The translations under genes and the position numbers were made by a program. The notes beneath the pieces were generated by a model. It was given only the letters and a program-made list of their open reading frames with translations, made no database searches and was not told where the DNA came from. Positions 18,110 through 26,799 of a stretch of DNA of 34,771 bases are shown here, piece by piece. The stretch is taken from contig CALXBV010000072.1 of assembly GCA_944386635.1 (NCBI GenBank), positions 1-34,771 on the forward strand, read 5' to 3'. Each line of letters starts with the position of its first letter. The first letter of the stretch is position 1. The stretch is from an uncultured Clostridia bacterium (GTDB lineage Bacteria > Bacillota > Clostridia > TANB77 > CAG-465).

Positions 18110-19708
18110 ATGAAAAAGAAAAATATTTTATTAATAATAATTTTAGTGATATTTAGTATTTGTATAGTTCGTATAGAATTTCAAAACGATACTTTTTTTT
18201 CAATTGCGGTTGGAAGACAGATATTGGATACTGGAGTTGATATGCAAGAGCATTTAACTTGGCATGAAGGCTTTACATATACATATTCACATTGGCTTTT
18301 TGATATAATTAATATATTTTTATTCAACTTTGCTGGATTTAAAGCTATATATATAGCTGTGGTTTTAATGACGATATTAATAGCAATTACTTTATTTACA
18401 GTACTTAAAAAGCTAAATAAAGACTCGTATGCTATTCCATTTATAATGACTATAATTGTATTGATTATGGGAAATCAATATTTTGCAGCACGAGCACAGA
18501 TAGTAAGCTATTTTTTATTTATTTTACAAGTATATTTTATCGAAAAACTACTGGATACAAATAAAAAAAGATATATTTTAGGACTTATAGTTATTCCAAT
18601 TATTGTTGCAAATGTACATGCTGCCATGTGGATGTTATGTTTGGTATTTTATTTGTCATATATAGCAGAGGCTTTATTTGATTATTTTAGTGTAAAGAAT
18701 AGAAATGAGAGATTAATAAAAAAAATAAATAAAAAAATCGAAAAAGAGGCTAATGATGAAAAAAAAGAAAAATTAATAAAATGGTTAGAAGCAGTGGAAA
18801 AAGATTATGATCTATATAAAGAGGCTAAAAAAGATAAAAATTCAAAGATATATATCACACATCATAAATATGTAAAAACTTTATTTTTAGTGTTTTTTAT
18901 CACAATATTTACTGGACTTTTTACTCCTATTGGAGATACACCATACACATATATTTTTAAAACTATGGGTGGAATATCACCTCAAAATATAAGTGAACTA
19001 AGAGCTGTTATTCCTGCAGTTGATGTTAGTTTTTTGATATATGTAGTTGTTGCTATGATATTTATTTCATCTTCAAAGGTGAAAATAAATCTAGCTGATG
19101 GATTTATGATGCTAGGTCTTACTTTAATGGCTATGTTATCTGTAAGATGTGTGGCATATTTATTATTTATAGGATGTATACCTCTTACAAGACTTATATT
19201 TAATTATATGAGTAACTATGACTATAATATATTGGATATTGCATACGAGAAGTTTATCGACAAAGGATTTGTAAGAGTATTTTTTGTATTCTATATGACG
19301 GTAATTGCATTATCTGTATTTACAGATATTAATTTAGGAAAAAAATTTGTAAATGAAAGTTCATATCCTGTAGCAGCTAGTGAATATATATTAGCAAATC
19401 TTGATGTTGAAAATATGAGGCTATTTAATGGATTTAACTATGGTAGTTATTTAGAGTATAAAAATATACCTGTTTTTATAGATTCTAGATCTGAAATGTA
19501 TACAGAGCAGTATAATGATACTACAGTATTTCAGGATTTTGTTGATGTTCAAAATGGAAATAAAACATATATGGAAGTTTTTGATAAGTATGATATAACA
19601 CATGCCTTGCTTCCTAAAGATAATATTGTCACAAGATATATAAGTAATGATTCAAATTATAATCTTATATATGATGATAATAATTTTGTAATATATGAAA
19701 AAATATAA
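18110..19708 (+). CDS. Polytopic membrane protein, GT-C glycosyltransferase-like
   Basis: 532 residues with about ten transmembrane helices. The first extracytoplasmic loop (residues 25-62) carries NDTFFSIAVGRQIL and HLTWHEGFTYTYSHWLFD, the layout of GT-C enzymes with an acidic residue after helix 1. A Lys/Glu coiled insertion (residues about 195-250) should lie in the cytosol. The soluble C-terminal part contains LFNGFNYGSYLEYKNIPVFIDSR, matching the NWGGYLIW...DGR-like segment seen in uncharacterised GT-C-like families. GT-C enzymes use polyprenyl-phosphate sugars; the donor and acceptor are unknown here. GGTGA precedes the ATG; likely co-transcribed with the flavodoxin gene. Confidence 0.65.
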   Translation: MKKKNILLIIILVIFSICIVRIEFQNDTFFSIAVGRQILDTGVDMQEHLTWHEGFTYTYSHWLFDIINIFLFNFAGFKAIYIAVVLMTILIAITLFTVLKKLNKDSYAIPFIMTIIVLIMGNQYFAARAQIVSYFLFILQVYFIEKLLDTNKKRYILGLIVIPIIVANVHAAMWMLCLVFYLSYIAEALFDYFSVKNRNERLIKKINKKIEKEANDEKKEKLIKWLEAVEKDYDLYKEAKKDKNSKIYITHHKYVKTLFLVFFITIFTGLFTPIGDTPYTYIFKTMGGISPQNISELRAVIPAVDVSFLIYVVVAMIFISSSKVKINLADGFMMLGLTLMAMLSVRCVAYLLFIGCIPLTRLIFNYMSNYDYNILDIAYEKFIDKGFVRVFFVFYMTVIALSVFTDINLGKKFVNESSYPVAASEYILANLDVENMRLFNGFNYGSYLEYKNIPVFIDSRSEMYTEQYNDTTVFQDFVDVQNGNKTYMEVFDKYDITHALLPKDNIVTRYISNDSNYNLIYDDNNFVIYEKI

Positions 19709-19732
19709 AATTTTTAGCTAGGAGGTGAATTG

Positions 19733-20167
19733 ATGCAAATAAAGAAAGTAGAAGGAGACTTAACAGAGGCCTTGAATTTGGTATGGAAAGTATTTTTAAA
19801 GTATGAAGCACCTTTTTATACTGAACAGGGAATAAATACATTTCATAATTTTATAAGTGATAAAGAAAAAATGAATTCTTTAGTGTTTTATGGTATGTAT
19901 GAAGAAAATAAGATAGTTGGAGTTATAGCAACAAGAAATAATGGAAATCATATTGCGTTGTTTTTTGTAGATGGAGACTATCATAAAAAAGGTATAGGGA
20001 AAAAATTATTTCAAAAAGTATTAGAAAATTCCACATCTAATATAATAACTGTAAATTCATCAGTATATGCTGTAGATGTATATCATAAACTTGGTTTTGT
20101 AGATACAGATATTGAACAAATAGATGAAGGTATAAGATTTACACCAATGAAGTTTATAGTTAAATAA
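19733..20167 (+). CDS. GNAT family N-acetyltransferase
   Basis: 144 residues with the GNAT core: an NKIVGVIATRNNGNHIALFFVD strand pair (described by its key residues GVIA and HIALFFV), then the acetyl-CoA loop DYHKKGIGKKLFQKVLE (the R/Q-x-x-G-x-G/A motif as KKGIGK), and YAVDVYHKLGFV near the C terminus. Substrate not predictable. ATG 19733 lies 7 nt behind GGAGG; an in-frame TTG one codon earlier is too close. It follows the GT-C-like gene by 24 nt. Confidence 0.85.
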   Translation: MQIKKVEGDLTEALNLVWKVFLKYEAPFYTEQGINTFHNFISDKEKMNSLVFYGMYEENKIVGVIATRNNGNHIALFFVDGDYHKKGIGKKLFQKVLENSTSNIITVNSSVYAVDVYHKLGFVDTDIEQIDEGIRFTPMKFIVK

Positions 20168-20209
20168 AAACTAAAGTTAGTAAATTGTGTTTTTGGGAGG
20201 AAAATAATT

Positions 20210-20914
20210 ATGGGTAAAAAGAAAATTATATTTATTGTTATAGGAATAATTATATTAATTTTAATAGGAATATTTGGATATATGATGATACAAGATTTAA
20301 GACAACAAACTAATCTTGTAAATGAGATTAGTGAAATATCTCAGATGTTTAACCAAAGTACATTGGATTATGATGCAATAGAGCAAAGATTATCTACAAA
20401 TATTAGTACTGGAGATTATCTAGTTGTGGAAAAATCATTAAAAGAGTACTTATCTGATGTCACAAATTCAATGAGAGAATTGCAGACTACTCTTGAAGAT
20501 GAAAGAATAACTACATTATTAACAGCTCAAAATTACAGCGAAGATGGACCAGATTTTATTAACACTAAGGAATATATACAAAATACTAGGAGTACTTTAG
20601 AAAGAATAAAAGAAGAGATGATTTCCTATGTAAAAGAAGAGAAAATAAATGAATATATTAATGATAAAGGATTAGATCGATATTATGTAGATTTATATAA
20701 TGAACTTATGGGAGATACTCAAACAGCACAAGCCGATATTGAAGAACTAGAAAAATCATTAGATGATGTTATATCAATGTTAACTAATAGTGAAGCTGTA
20801 ATAGATTTTTTAATTGAAAATAAAGGACAATGGGAAGTACAAGATGAAAATATAGTATTTACAACAGATGATTTGGTAAGTCAGTATAATCAATATGTAT
20901 CAAATATTTATTAA
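20210..20914 (+). CDS. Hypothetical single-pass membrane protein with helical ectodomain
   Basis: 234 residues. A short basic N terminus (GKKK) and one hydrophobic helix (residues 5-27) form a signal anchor; the rest is acidic and predominantly helical, with heptad-like stretches (EISEISQMFNQ, ADIEELEKSLDDVISML), and would lie outside the cell. No Cys, no sorting motif and no recognised domain. GGGAGG precedes the ATG; a terminator follows, making it the last gene of the group that starts with the flavodoxin. Confidence 0.75.
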   Translation: MGKKKIIFIVIGIIILILIGIFGYMMIQDLRQQTNLVNEISEISQMFNQSTLDYDAIEQRLSTNISTGDYLVVEKSLKEYLSDVTNSMRELQTTLEDERITTLLTAQNYSEDGPDFINTKEYIQNTRSTLERIKEEMISYVKEEKINEYINDKGLDRYYVDLYNELMGDTQTAQADIEELEKSLDDVISMLTNSEAVIDFLIENKGQWEVQDENIVFTTDDLVSQYNQYVSNIY

Positions 20915-20920
20915 TATATT

Positions 20921-20950
20921 AAAAGGCACGAATTAATCGTGCTTTTTTTG
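20921..20950 (+). terminator. Terminator after the single-pass protein gene
   Basis: GCACGA / TCGTGC stem extended by A-T pairs, loop ATTAA, followed by seven T. Confidence 0.85.
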
Positions 20951-21041
20951 TGTTTTTATAGTATAAAAAGAAAAATAATTTTTAATAGTAAAATTTGTAT
21001 AATTAGGTAGAAAAATCATGTTAATAAATGGTTATATTTTG

Positions 21042-21070
21042 TTGTTTAAAAGAGCTAAAAGTGATATAAT
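21042..21070 (+). promoter_or_regulatory. Promoter of radA-disA
   Basis: TTGTTT at 21042-21047 and TATAAT at 21065-21070, spacer 17 nt. Confidence 0.6.
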
Positions 21071-21137
21071 TATATGGTACTTTTGTATGAATAAATAAAA
21101 CTTTATTAAAAGTTTATATATAATTAAGGAGGGGAAT

Positions 21138-22514
21138 ATGTCTTCAAATACTGTATTTTTTTGTAAAGAATGTGGATATGAGTCGACTAAATGGCTTGGT
21201 AAGTGTCCGGGATGTAATAGTTGGAATAGTTTTGTAGAAGAAAAAATAGGAAAAAAGAATAATAATTCTAAGTATAGTTCATCTCATTCTAATACCTTTT
21301 CAAATAATAATAAGGTAAAGAAATTAAATGATATAGTAGTAAAAAAAGAAGTAAGACTAGATACTGGCTTTGAAGAATTAAATAGAGTATTTGGTGGTGG
21401 TATAGTTGAGGGATCTTTAAATTTAATAGGTGGAGAACCTGGTATAGGAAAATCTACCTTAATAATGCAGGTATGTTCGAATTTATCTAATAAAGGAATT
21501 GTATTATATGTCTCAGGTGAAGAATCTGAAACACAAGTAAAACTTAGAGCAGATAGATTAAAGGTAACATCAGATAATATACTTTTTTTTAATGAGACTA
21601 ATATAGATAGTATAGAAGAAAAAATAGAAGAAATTTCCCCAAAATTTTGTATAGTTGATTCAATCCAGACTATGTATGATGAACAAATAAGCTCTACTCC
21701 TGGAAGTATTTCTCAGGTTAAAGAAGTTACAGCAAGACTTATGTATCTTGCAAAAAATAAAAATATAACTACTATAGTAATAGGTCATGTAACTAAAGAT
21801 GGAGTTATAGCTGGACCTAGAATATTAGAACATATGGTGGATATAGTAATATATATAGAAGGAGAGAGATTTTTAAGTCATAGAATAGTAAGAGGAGTAA
21901 AAAATAGATTTGGATCAACAAATGAGATTGGAATATTTGATATGAAGGATGAAGGTATGGTAGAAGTAAAAAATATATCAGATATTTTTCTTACAAAATC
22001 TGAACAAAATTTACCAGGTACAGCTATAGTTGCAACCGTTGAAGGAACTTCAACTATACTTATGGAGGTTCAGGCACTTACAACGCATTCATATTATAAT
22101 ATGCCAAGAAGAGTAGCAAATGGAATTGATTTAAATAGATTGAATATGTTAGTTGCAGTTTTAGAGAAAAGATGCAAATTGAGTTTGAGTACTCAAGATA
22201 TATATGTTAATGTTATAGGTGGAATGAGAGTAGACGAGCCAGCTGTCGATCTAAGTATAGCTATGGCTATAGTATCTAGTTATAAAAATATATCAATAGA
22301 TCCAAAAACTGTATTCTTAGGAGAAATTGGACTTACAGGAGAGATTAGAAACATTACAAATTTTGAGAAAAGGATAAAAGAAATCTCTAAACTTGGATAC
22401 AAAACAATATACACAAATAAAAAGCAAATAGATAATTTTAAGGAGAGTATAGATGCAAAATTGATAGGAGTTTCATCTATAGATGAGGCTATTTCAAAAG
22501 TATATAACAGCTAA
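21138..22514 (+). CDS. radA: DNA repair protein RadA
   Basis: 458 residues. N-terminal zinc finger with Cys9, Cys12, Cys23 and Cys26 (CKECGYESTKWLGKCPGC), RecA-like ATPase with Walker A GGEPGIGKSTL, the RadA signature VKNRFGSTNEIG, and a C-terminal Lon-like domain (ALTTHSYYNMPRR...LGEIGLTGEIR). RadA is a helicase that promotes branch migration in recombination. AAGGAGGGG precedes the ATG. It is 11 nt from disA; RadA and DisA interact in Bacillus, and the pairing is conserved in Firmicutes. Confidence 0.97.
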   Translation: MSSNTVFFCKECGYESTKWLGKCPGCNSWNSFVEEKIGKKNNNSKYSSSHSNTFSNNNKVKKLNDIVVKKEVRLDTGFEELNRVFGGGIVEGSLNLIGGEPGIGKSTLIMQVCSNLSNKGIVLYVSGEESETQVKLRADRLKVTSDNILFFNETNIDSIEEKIEEISPKFCIVDSIQTMYDEQISSTPGSISQVKEVTARLMYLAKNKNITTIVIGHVTKDGVIAGPRILEHMVDIVIYIEGERFLSHRIVRGVKNRFGSTNEIGIFDMKDEGMVEVKNISDIFLTKSEQNLPGTAIVATVEGTSTILMEVQALTTHSYYNMPRRVANGIDLNRLNMLVAVLEKRCKLSLSTQDIYVNVIGGMRVDEPAVDLSIAMAIVSSYKNISIDPKTVFLGEIGLTGEIRNITNFEKRIKEISKLGYKTIYTNKKQIDNFKESIDAKLIGVSSIDEAISKVYNS

Positions 22515-22525
22515 GGAGGTAAAAA

Positions 22526-23608
22526 TTGAAACAAGAAGAAGTTTTAGATATATTAAGAAAAGTAGCACCAGGAACAGAACTAAGGGCAGGATTAGATAAT
22601 ATTTTAAAAGCTAAAACAGGAGCTCTTATTGTTCTATCTGAAAGTGAACAAGTAATGAATATAGTTGATGGTGGATTTAAGTTGGATTTAGACTTTACTC
22701 CAGCCAATATATATGAGCTTTGTAAAATGGATGGGGCAATAGTTGTAAGCAGTGATTTAAAAAAAATATTAAGAGCAAATGTACAACTTGTTCCAGACTA
22801 CAAGATAAAGACTGTGGAGACTGGTACAAGACATAGAACAGCAGAGCGTACTGCTAAACAAACTAACGAAATTGTAATATGCATATCTCAAAGAAGAGGT
22901 ATAATTACTATATTTAAAGGCGATTTTAGATATGTAGTAAATGATACTGAAGTAGTTATAATGGAAGCTACACAAATGTTGGAGACTCTTGAAAAATATA
23001 AAAAAGTATTTGATCATATGTTAAATGTATTAACAGAGCATGAATTTGATGATATTGTATATCTAGAGCTTGTTGCAAATGCAATATATAGAAGTGAAAT
23101 GATAATGAAAATGAAAACTGAAGTTGAAAGAACAATAGTTGAACTTGGAAATGAAGGAAGACTGGTAAATATACAATTATTAGAATTAATAGATAATGTG
23201 GAATTAGAGGAAAAACAAATAATACAAGATTATATGGTGTCAAGTAAAATGAAAGATAAAAAAGCAGTAGATAATATATTAGATGAGATACGAAAGCTTG
23301 ATAGAAAAGGGCTTATAGACTCGGAAAAGATTATAAAAATCTTAGGATATGAGTCAGATAATACAACAGAGCTTTTAGATAGAAATGTATCTCCAAGAGG
23401 ATATAGAGTATTAAATAAAGTGCCAAAGATGCCAGCTAGCGTAATTGAAAAAATAGTTGAATCATTTGGAACATTACAAATGGTATGCAATGCTACTGTA
23501 GCACAGTTAGATGATGTTGATGGAATAGGAGAAAGAAGAGCAAAGATCATAAATCAATCTTTAAAAAGACTACAAGAACAAAATATATTGAAATTATATA
23601 ATATGTAG
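22526..23608 (+). CDS. disA: DNA integrity scanning diadenylate cyclase DisA
   Basis: 360 residues, full length. The N-terminal DAC domain has the DGA motif (69-71) and GTRHRTAER (100-108), the ATP-binding signatures for making c-di-AMP from two ATP. A helical linker and a C-terminal helix-hairpin-helix DNA-binding domain follow (FGTLQMVCNATVAQLDDVDG with GIGERRAKII). DisA forms octamers that scan DNA and stop c-di-AMP synthesis at branched structures. TTG start 5-6 nt behind AAGGAGG. Second gene of the radA operon, closed by a terminator. Confidence 0.97.
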   Translation: MKQEEVLDILRKVAPGTELRAGLDNILKAKTGALIVLSESEQVMNIVDGGFKLDLDFTPANIYELCKMDGAIVVSSDLKKILRANVQLVPDYKIKTVETGTRHRTAERTAKQTNEIVICISQRRGIITIFKGDFRYVVNDTEVVIMEATQMLETLEKYKKVFDHMLNVLTEHEFDDIVYLELVANAIYRSEMIMKMKTEVERTIVELGNEGRLVNIQLLELIDNVELEEKQIIQDYMVSSKMKDKKAVDNILDEIRKLDRKGLIDSEKIIKILGYESDNTTELLDRNVSPRGYRVLNKVPKMPASVIEKIVESFGTLQMVCNATVAQLDDVDGIGERRAKIINQSLKRLQEQNILKLYNM

Positions 23609-23636
23609 GTACCTTTATAAAAAGGTACTTTTTTTG
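23607..23636 (+). terminator. Terminator of radA-disA
   Basis: GTACCTTT / AAAGGTAC (8 bp), loop ATAA, then seven T. Confidence 0.9.
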
Positions 23637-23710
23637 TATAGTTTTTTTATAATATGAATATATTTTATACAATGCTAAAATAGAATTAATATTATTATAC
23701 TAAATAAAAA

Positions 23711-23899
23711 TGTAACACAAATGTAATATGTTAGTTTTATGTAATATTTATTACTAAAATTTGTCAATATTAAACTATATTGCAAGTATAAAGTTTATAT
23801 TTATGCAATTTTATAATTTTTAGATTACATAAAAAATAAAAACCTGATTGTAGTAAATTTCTGTAATTATATTAAATGTTTCAATAATATTACATTACA
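23711..23899. promoter_or_regulatory. Cluster of TGTAAT/TGTAAC sites in the 350-nt region before the SpaA-like gene
   Basis: The gene-free stretch 23609-23961 holds a terminator, this cluster and a promoter. TGTAAC occurs at 23711; TGTAAT at 23722, 23740 and 23862; the reverse form ATTACA at 23824, 23889 and 23894. This is far more than expected by chance even in AT-rich DNA. It may be a multi-site operator for the downstream gene; the binding protein is unknown. Confidence 0.45.
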
Positions 23900-23909
23900 A
23901 GACGCAAAT

Positions 23910-23938
23910 TTAACATAATTATGAAATTATGGTATAAT
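23910..23938 (+). promoter_or_regulatory. Promoter of the SpaA-like protein gene
   Basis: TTAACA at 23910-23915 and an extended -10, TATGGTATAAT, with TATAAT at 23933-23938; spacer 17 nt. Confidence 0.7.
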
Positions 23939-23961
23939 ATAAGTATAAAGAGGTGTTTAAA

Positions 23962-24921
23962 ATGAAAAGATGGTTATTTGCATTAATGACAATTGCATTA
24001 AGTTTTAGTATAAATAATATATTTGCTACTGAGCAATTAGATATATATGATGAGCCAGAATATGTAAATGAAGGAACGGTAGTTATAAACTTTTTAAGTA
24101 AAATTAGAGAAGATGCAGAGGAAGAAATAAATAATCCAATAGTAGAGGGAGTGGAAATTGAGTTATATTATAGATATAACGGTGAAATGATAAATGTTAA
24201 AGAATTACCACAATTTCAAGATAAAAATTTAAATCTTGTAAGTGATTCAAGTGGTAAAATAACATTAGATGATTTTCCATATGGATTTTATCAATACTAT
24301 ATAGTATCTGTTCCATTTGGATATAAACTTAATACAGAAGTAAGAACATTAGATTTAAATATTTTAAATAGCACTATTAATAGGTATGACTTTATAGTAG
24401 AAGATATACACCTTGCAGAAGGTGGAAATGTGATTGAAGAAGAGCCTAAAGTAGAAGAAAATGAAGAGGTAAAGTTAGAGGAAAATATAGAGAATGTACA
24501 GGAAACTACCAATGAAAATGTATCTCAAGTAAATAATAATATAAATATAAATATAAATATAAATTTAAGTATAAATACTATTTTAAATGATTCATATAAT
24601 AAAACTCAAAAAGAGCAAGATGATGATAATATTTTTAATGAAAGAATTACTAACAATATAAAAGTTACAAATAAAAAAATAAAATTAGATATATTAGATG
24701 CTATGAAAGATATAAAAATTAATGACACTATAAAAGTTGCTATATTAGATAATAATAAAGATGTTTATAAAATACATAACAATGTAGTAGATTTACCAGT
24801 TGATAATAAATCTAAAAAGCATAAAAAGATAGTAACAATAGAAAGATTTGCTATAAAGAGTGAAAATATAAATTATGTTAATAGAATACACTTTAGTGTA
24901 AAAAGACAAATTATGAGTTAG
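23962..24921 (+). CDS. Exported protein with a SpaA-like prealbumin-fold domain
   Basis: 319 residues. A signal peptide (KRWLFALMTIALSFSINNIFA, cleavage likely after IFA-T at about residue 22) precedes a domain of about 110 residues with VVINFL, VEGVEIELYYRYNG, SGKITLDDFPYGFYQYYIV and VPFGYKLN, the strand order of SpaA/Cna-B-like domains found in pilins and adhesins. Then come a Glu-rich linker, an Asn-Ile repeat from ATAAAT units, and a Lys/Asp-rich tail. There is no LPxTG motif or terminal anchor, so secretion or non-covalent wall binding is likely. ATG 23962 is 8 nt behind AGAGG; GTG 23953 is too close to it. Monocistronic. Confidence 0.75.
   Translation: MKRWLFALMTIALSFSINNIFATEQLDIYDEPEYVNEGTVVINFLSKIREDAEEEINNPIVEGVEIELYYRYNGEMINVKELPQFQDKNLNLVSDSSGKITLDDFPYGFYQYYIVSVPFGYKLNTEVRTLDLNILNSTINRYDFIVEDIHLAEGGNVIEEEPKVEENEEVKLEENIENVQETTNENVSQVNNNININININLSINTILNDSYNKTQKEQDDDNIFNERITNNIKVTNKKIKLDILDAMKDIKINDTIKVAILDNNKDVYKIHNNVVDLPVDNKSKKHKKIVTIERFAIKSENINYVNRIHFSVKRQIMS
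24541..24576 (+). repeat. In-frame hexanucleotide repeat (ATAAAT) in the SpaA-like gene
   Basis: Four perfect ATAAAT units (24541-24564), one degenerate TTAAGT and one more ATAAAT. The unit codes Asn-Ile, so gain or loss of copies keeps the frame and changes only the linker length. Confidence 0.8.
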
Positions 24922-24942
24922 CTGTCAACACTTCTTTATATA

Positions 24943-24980
24943 GCCTTAAATATTAGAAATAATATTTAAGGCATTTTTTA
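24943..24980 (+). terminator. Terminator of the SpaA-like gene
   Basis: GCCTTAAATATT / AATATTTAAGGC (12 bp) with a 6-nt loop and six T. Confidence 0.9.
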
Positions 24981-25000
24981 ATTAACATTATATATATTTT

Positions 25001-25029
25001 TTGACAAATTGTGATATTTAAAATATAAT
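25001..25029 (+). promoter_or_regulatory. Promoter of ispH-ispA-uppS
   Basis: TTGACA at 25001-25006 and TATAAT at 25024-25029 with a 17-nt spacer: full consensus. Confidence 0.85.
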
Positions 25030-25055
25030 ATATGTTATTATTAGGAGTTATATTT

Positions 25056-25889
25056 ATGAAGATAATTGTTGGAAAAAATTCTGGCTTTTGTTTTGGAGTA
25101 CAAAGAGCTGTAGATGGTGTACAAGAACAAGTATCCATATATAAAAAATTAAAATGTTTAGGACATTTAGTACATAACGAAATTGTAACTGGTATTTTAG
25201 AAAATAAAGGTGTAGATTTTGTTGATGATATTTCACAAGTAGACAATAATTCTATACTTGCAATAAGAGCACATGGTGTACCTGAAAGTGTTTATGAAGA
25301 GGCAAAAAGAAGAAATATTACATTATTGGATTATACGTGTCCTAAAGTAGCTCAAATACATACTAAAATAAAAGAAGCTTCAAATAGCGGTTACCAGATT
25401 CTATTAATAGGAAAAAAAGATCATCCTGAGGTTATTGGATCAAAAGGATATGCTCAAAATGTTATAATAATAGAGAGTGTTAATGATGTATATTCTCTAA
25501 AAGATTATGAAAAGGTATTTGTAATAGTTCAAACCACATTTTCTTATGACAAGTATAAGTTAATTGAAGAAGAACTAAAGAAAAAATATAAAAACATTGT
25601 GTGTGTAAATTCTATATGTCAAAGTACTAAAATAAGACAAGAAGAATGTAAAACTATAGCAAAGCAATCTGATTTTATGATAATAATTGGCGGAAAAAAA
25701 AGCTCTAATACTCAAAAATTATATGATATAGCATCAAGTATTAATAAAAATTGTATTATAGTTCAAGATGAAAATGACAAAAAAATTGAAGATTGTAAAA
25801 AATATGATATAATAGGAATAATGTCTGGAGCTTCTACTCCAAAATATACTATAGATAAAGTTATAGAGAGATTGAATAATAATATGTAG
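25056..25889 (+). CDS. ispH: 4-hydroxy-3-methylbut-2-enyl diphosphate reductase IspH
   Basis: 277 residues, the single-domain form without the S1 fusion of some clostridia. Last step of the MEP pathway, giving IPP and DMAPP; an iron-sulfur enzyme. The three cluster cysteines are in GFCFGV (Cys12), DYTCPKV and NSICQSTKIRQ. IRAHGVPE, the ILLIGKKDHPEV motif, SSNTQKL and GASTPKYTID are also present. ATG 25056 is 9 nt behind AGGAG; the longer frame from 25032 overlaps the promoter. It starts the isoprenoid operon, 9 nt before ispA. Confidence 0.97.
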   Translation: MKIIVGKNSGFCFGVQRAVDGVQEQVSIYKKLKCLGHLVHNEIVTGILENKGVDFVDDISQVDNNSILAIRAHGVPESVYEEAKRRNITLLDYTCPKVAQIHTKIKEASNSGYQILLIGKKDHPEVIGSKGYAQNVIIIESVNDVYSLKDYEKVFVIVQTTFSYDKYKLIEEELKKKYKNIVCVNSICQSTKIRQEECKTIAKQSDFMIIIGGKKSSNTQKLYDIASSINKNCIIVQDENDKKIEDCKKYDIIGIMSGASTPKYTIDKVIERLNNNM

Positions 25890-25898
25890 GAGGATAAA

Positions 25899-26789
25899 AT
25901 GAACTTTAAAGAGGAATTAAAAAATTATCAAAACTATATTGATGAGGAACTAAATAAATATTTTAACGAAGATAATGTGTATGAAAAAAGGCTAAGAGAA
26001 TCTATGAGATATAGTCTTTTAGCAGGTGGTAAAAGAATAAGACCAATACTTATGATATCTACATATAAATTATTTAGAGATGATTTTGAAAAATGCTTAC
26101 CGTTTGCAATAGCTATGGAGATGGTACATAATGCGAGTTTGATACATGACGATATGCCGTGTATAGATAATGATGATTTTAGACATGGAAAGCCAACAAA
26201 TCATAAAATGTATGACGAATGTACAGCATTACTTGCTGGAGATGCACTATTTAATTATTCTAATATTGTAATTACAGATGATTTAAGAGAAGAACTAGAT
26301 ATAAAATTAATTAGTATGAAAATAATGGCATTAAATGAGTTTGTAAAAGCTAAAGATAGAATGATAGTTGGTGAGTATTATGATACAGTAAGTGAAGGAA
26401 AAATTCTTACTTTAGAGCAACTTGAATACATGCATAAAAATAAAACAGGAGCTTTAATTAAAGAATCAGTAAGAATTGGAGCTTTACTTGGTGGAGCAAC
26501 AAATCAAGAATTACAAGTACTTACAAACTTTGCAGAGAATATAGGACTTGCTTTTCAAATAAAAGATGACATTTTGTCTGAAATAGGTGATACCAAAAAA
26601 ACAGGAAAGCCGGTTGGAAATGATAGAGAGATGAAAAAAGCTACATATGTTACAAAGTATGGCTTAGAAAGAGCCCAAGAAATGTTGGATGATGTTATAA
26701 ATGAAGCTATGTCCGGAATTAGAGCTTTTGGTGATAAGTCAGAGTTTTTATTAAATTTAGCTTTATATATAAAAGATAGAGAACGTTAA
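25899..26789 (+). CDS. ispA: Polyprenyl diphosphate synthase (farnesyl/geranylgeranyl type)
   Basis: 296 residues. First Asp-rich motif DDMPCIDNDD (residues 84-93, with the two-residue insert of bacterial short-chain enzymes) and second motif FQIKDDILSEIGD near residue 222; GGKRIRP and KTGALI are in place. It condenses IPP with allylic diphosphates. The residue five places before the first motif is Ala (NASLIHDD) where FPP synthases of the E. coli type have Tyr, so the product could be longer than C15; ispA is a family-level name. Start behind AGGAGG; 10 nt before uppS. Confidence 0.93.
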   Translation: MNFKEELKNYQNYIDEELNKYFNEDNVYEKRLRESMRYSLLAGGKRIRPILMISTYKLFRDDFEKCLPFAIAMEMVHNASLIHDDMPCIDNDDFRHGKPTNHKMYDECTALLAGDALFNYSNIVITDDLREELDIKLISMKIMALNEFVKAKDRMIVGEYYDTVSEGKILTLEQLEYMHKNKTGALIKESVRIGALLGGATNQELQVLTNFAENIGLAFQIKDDILSEIGDTKKTGKPVGNDREMKKATYVTKYGLERAQEMLDDVINEAMSGIRAFGDKSEFLLNLALYIKDRER

Positions 26790-26799
26790 TGGAGGATAT

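Noticed and set aside
22769-23550. Long open frames on the - strand across disA, gap, pgk and other genes
   Set aside because: They lie opposite well conserved genes, lack ribosome binding sites and have no family resemblance; they are by-products of codon bias.
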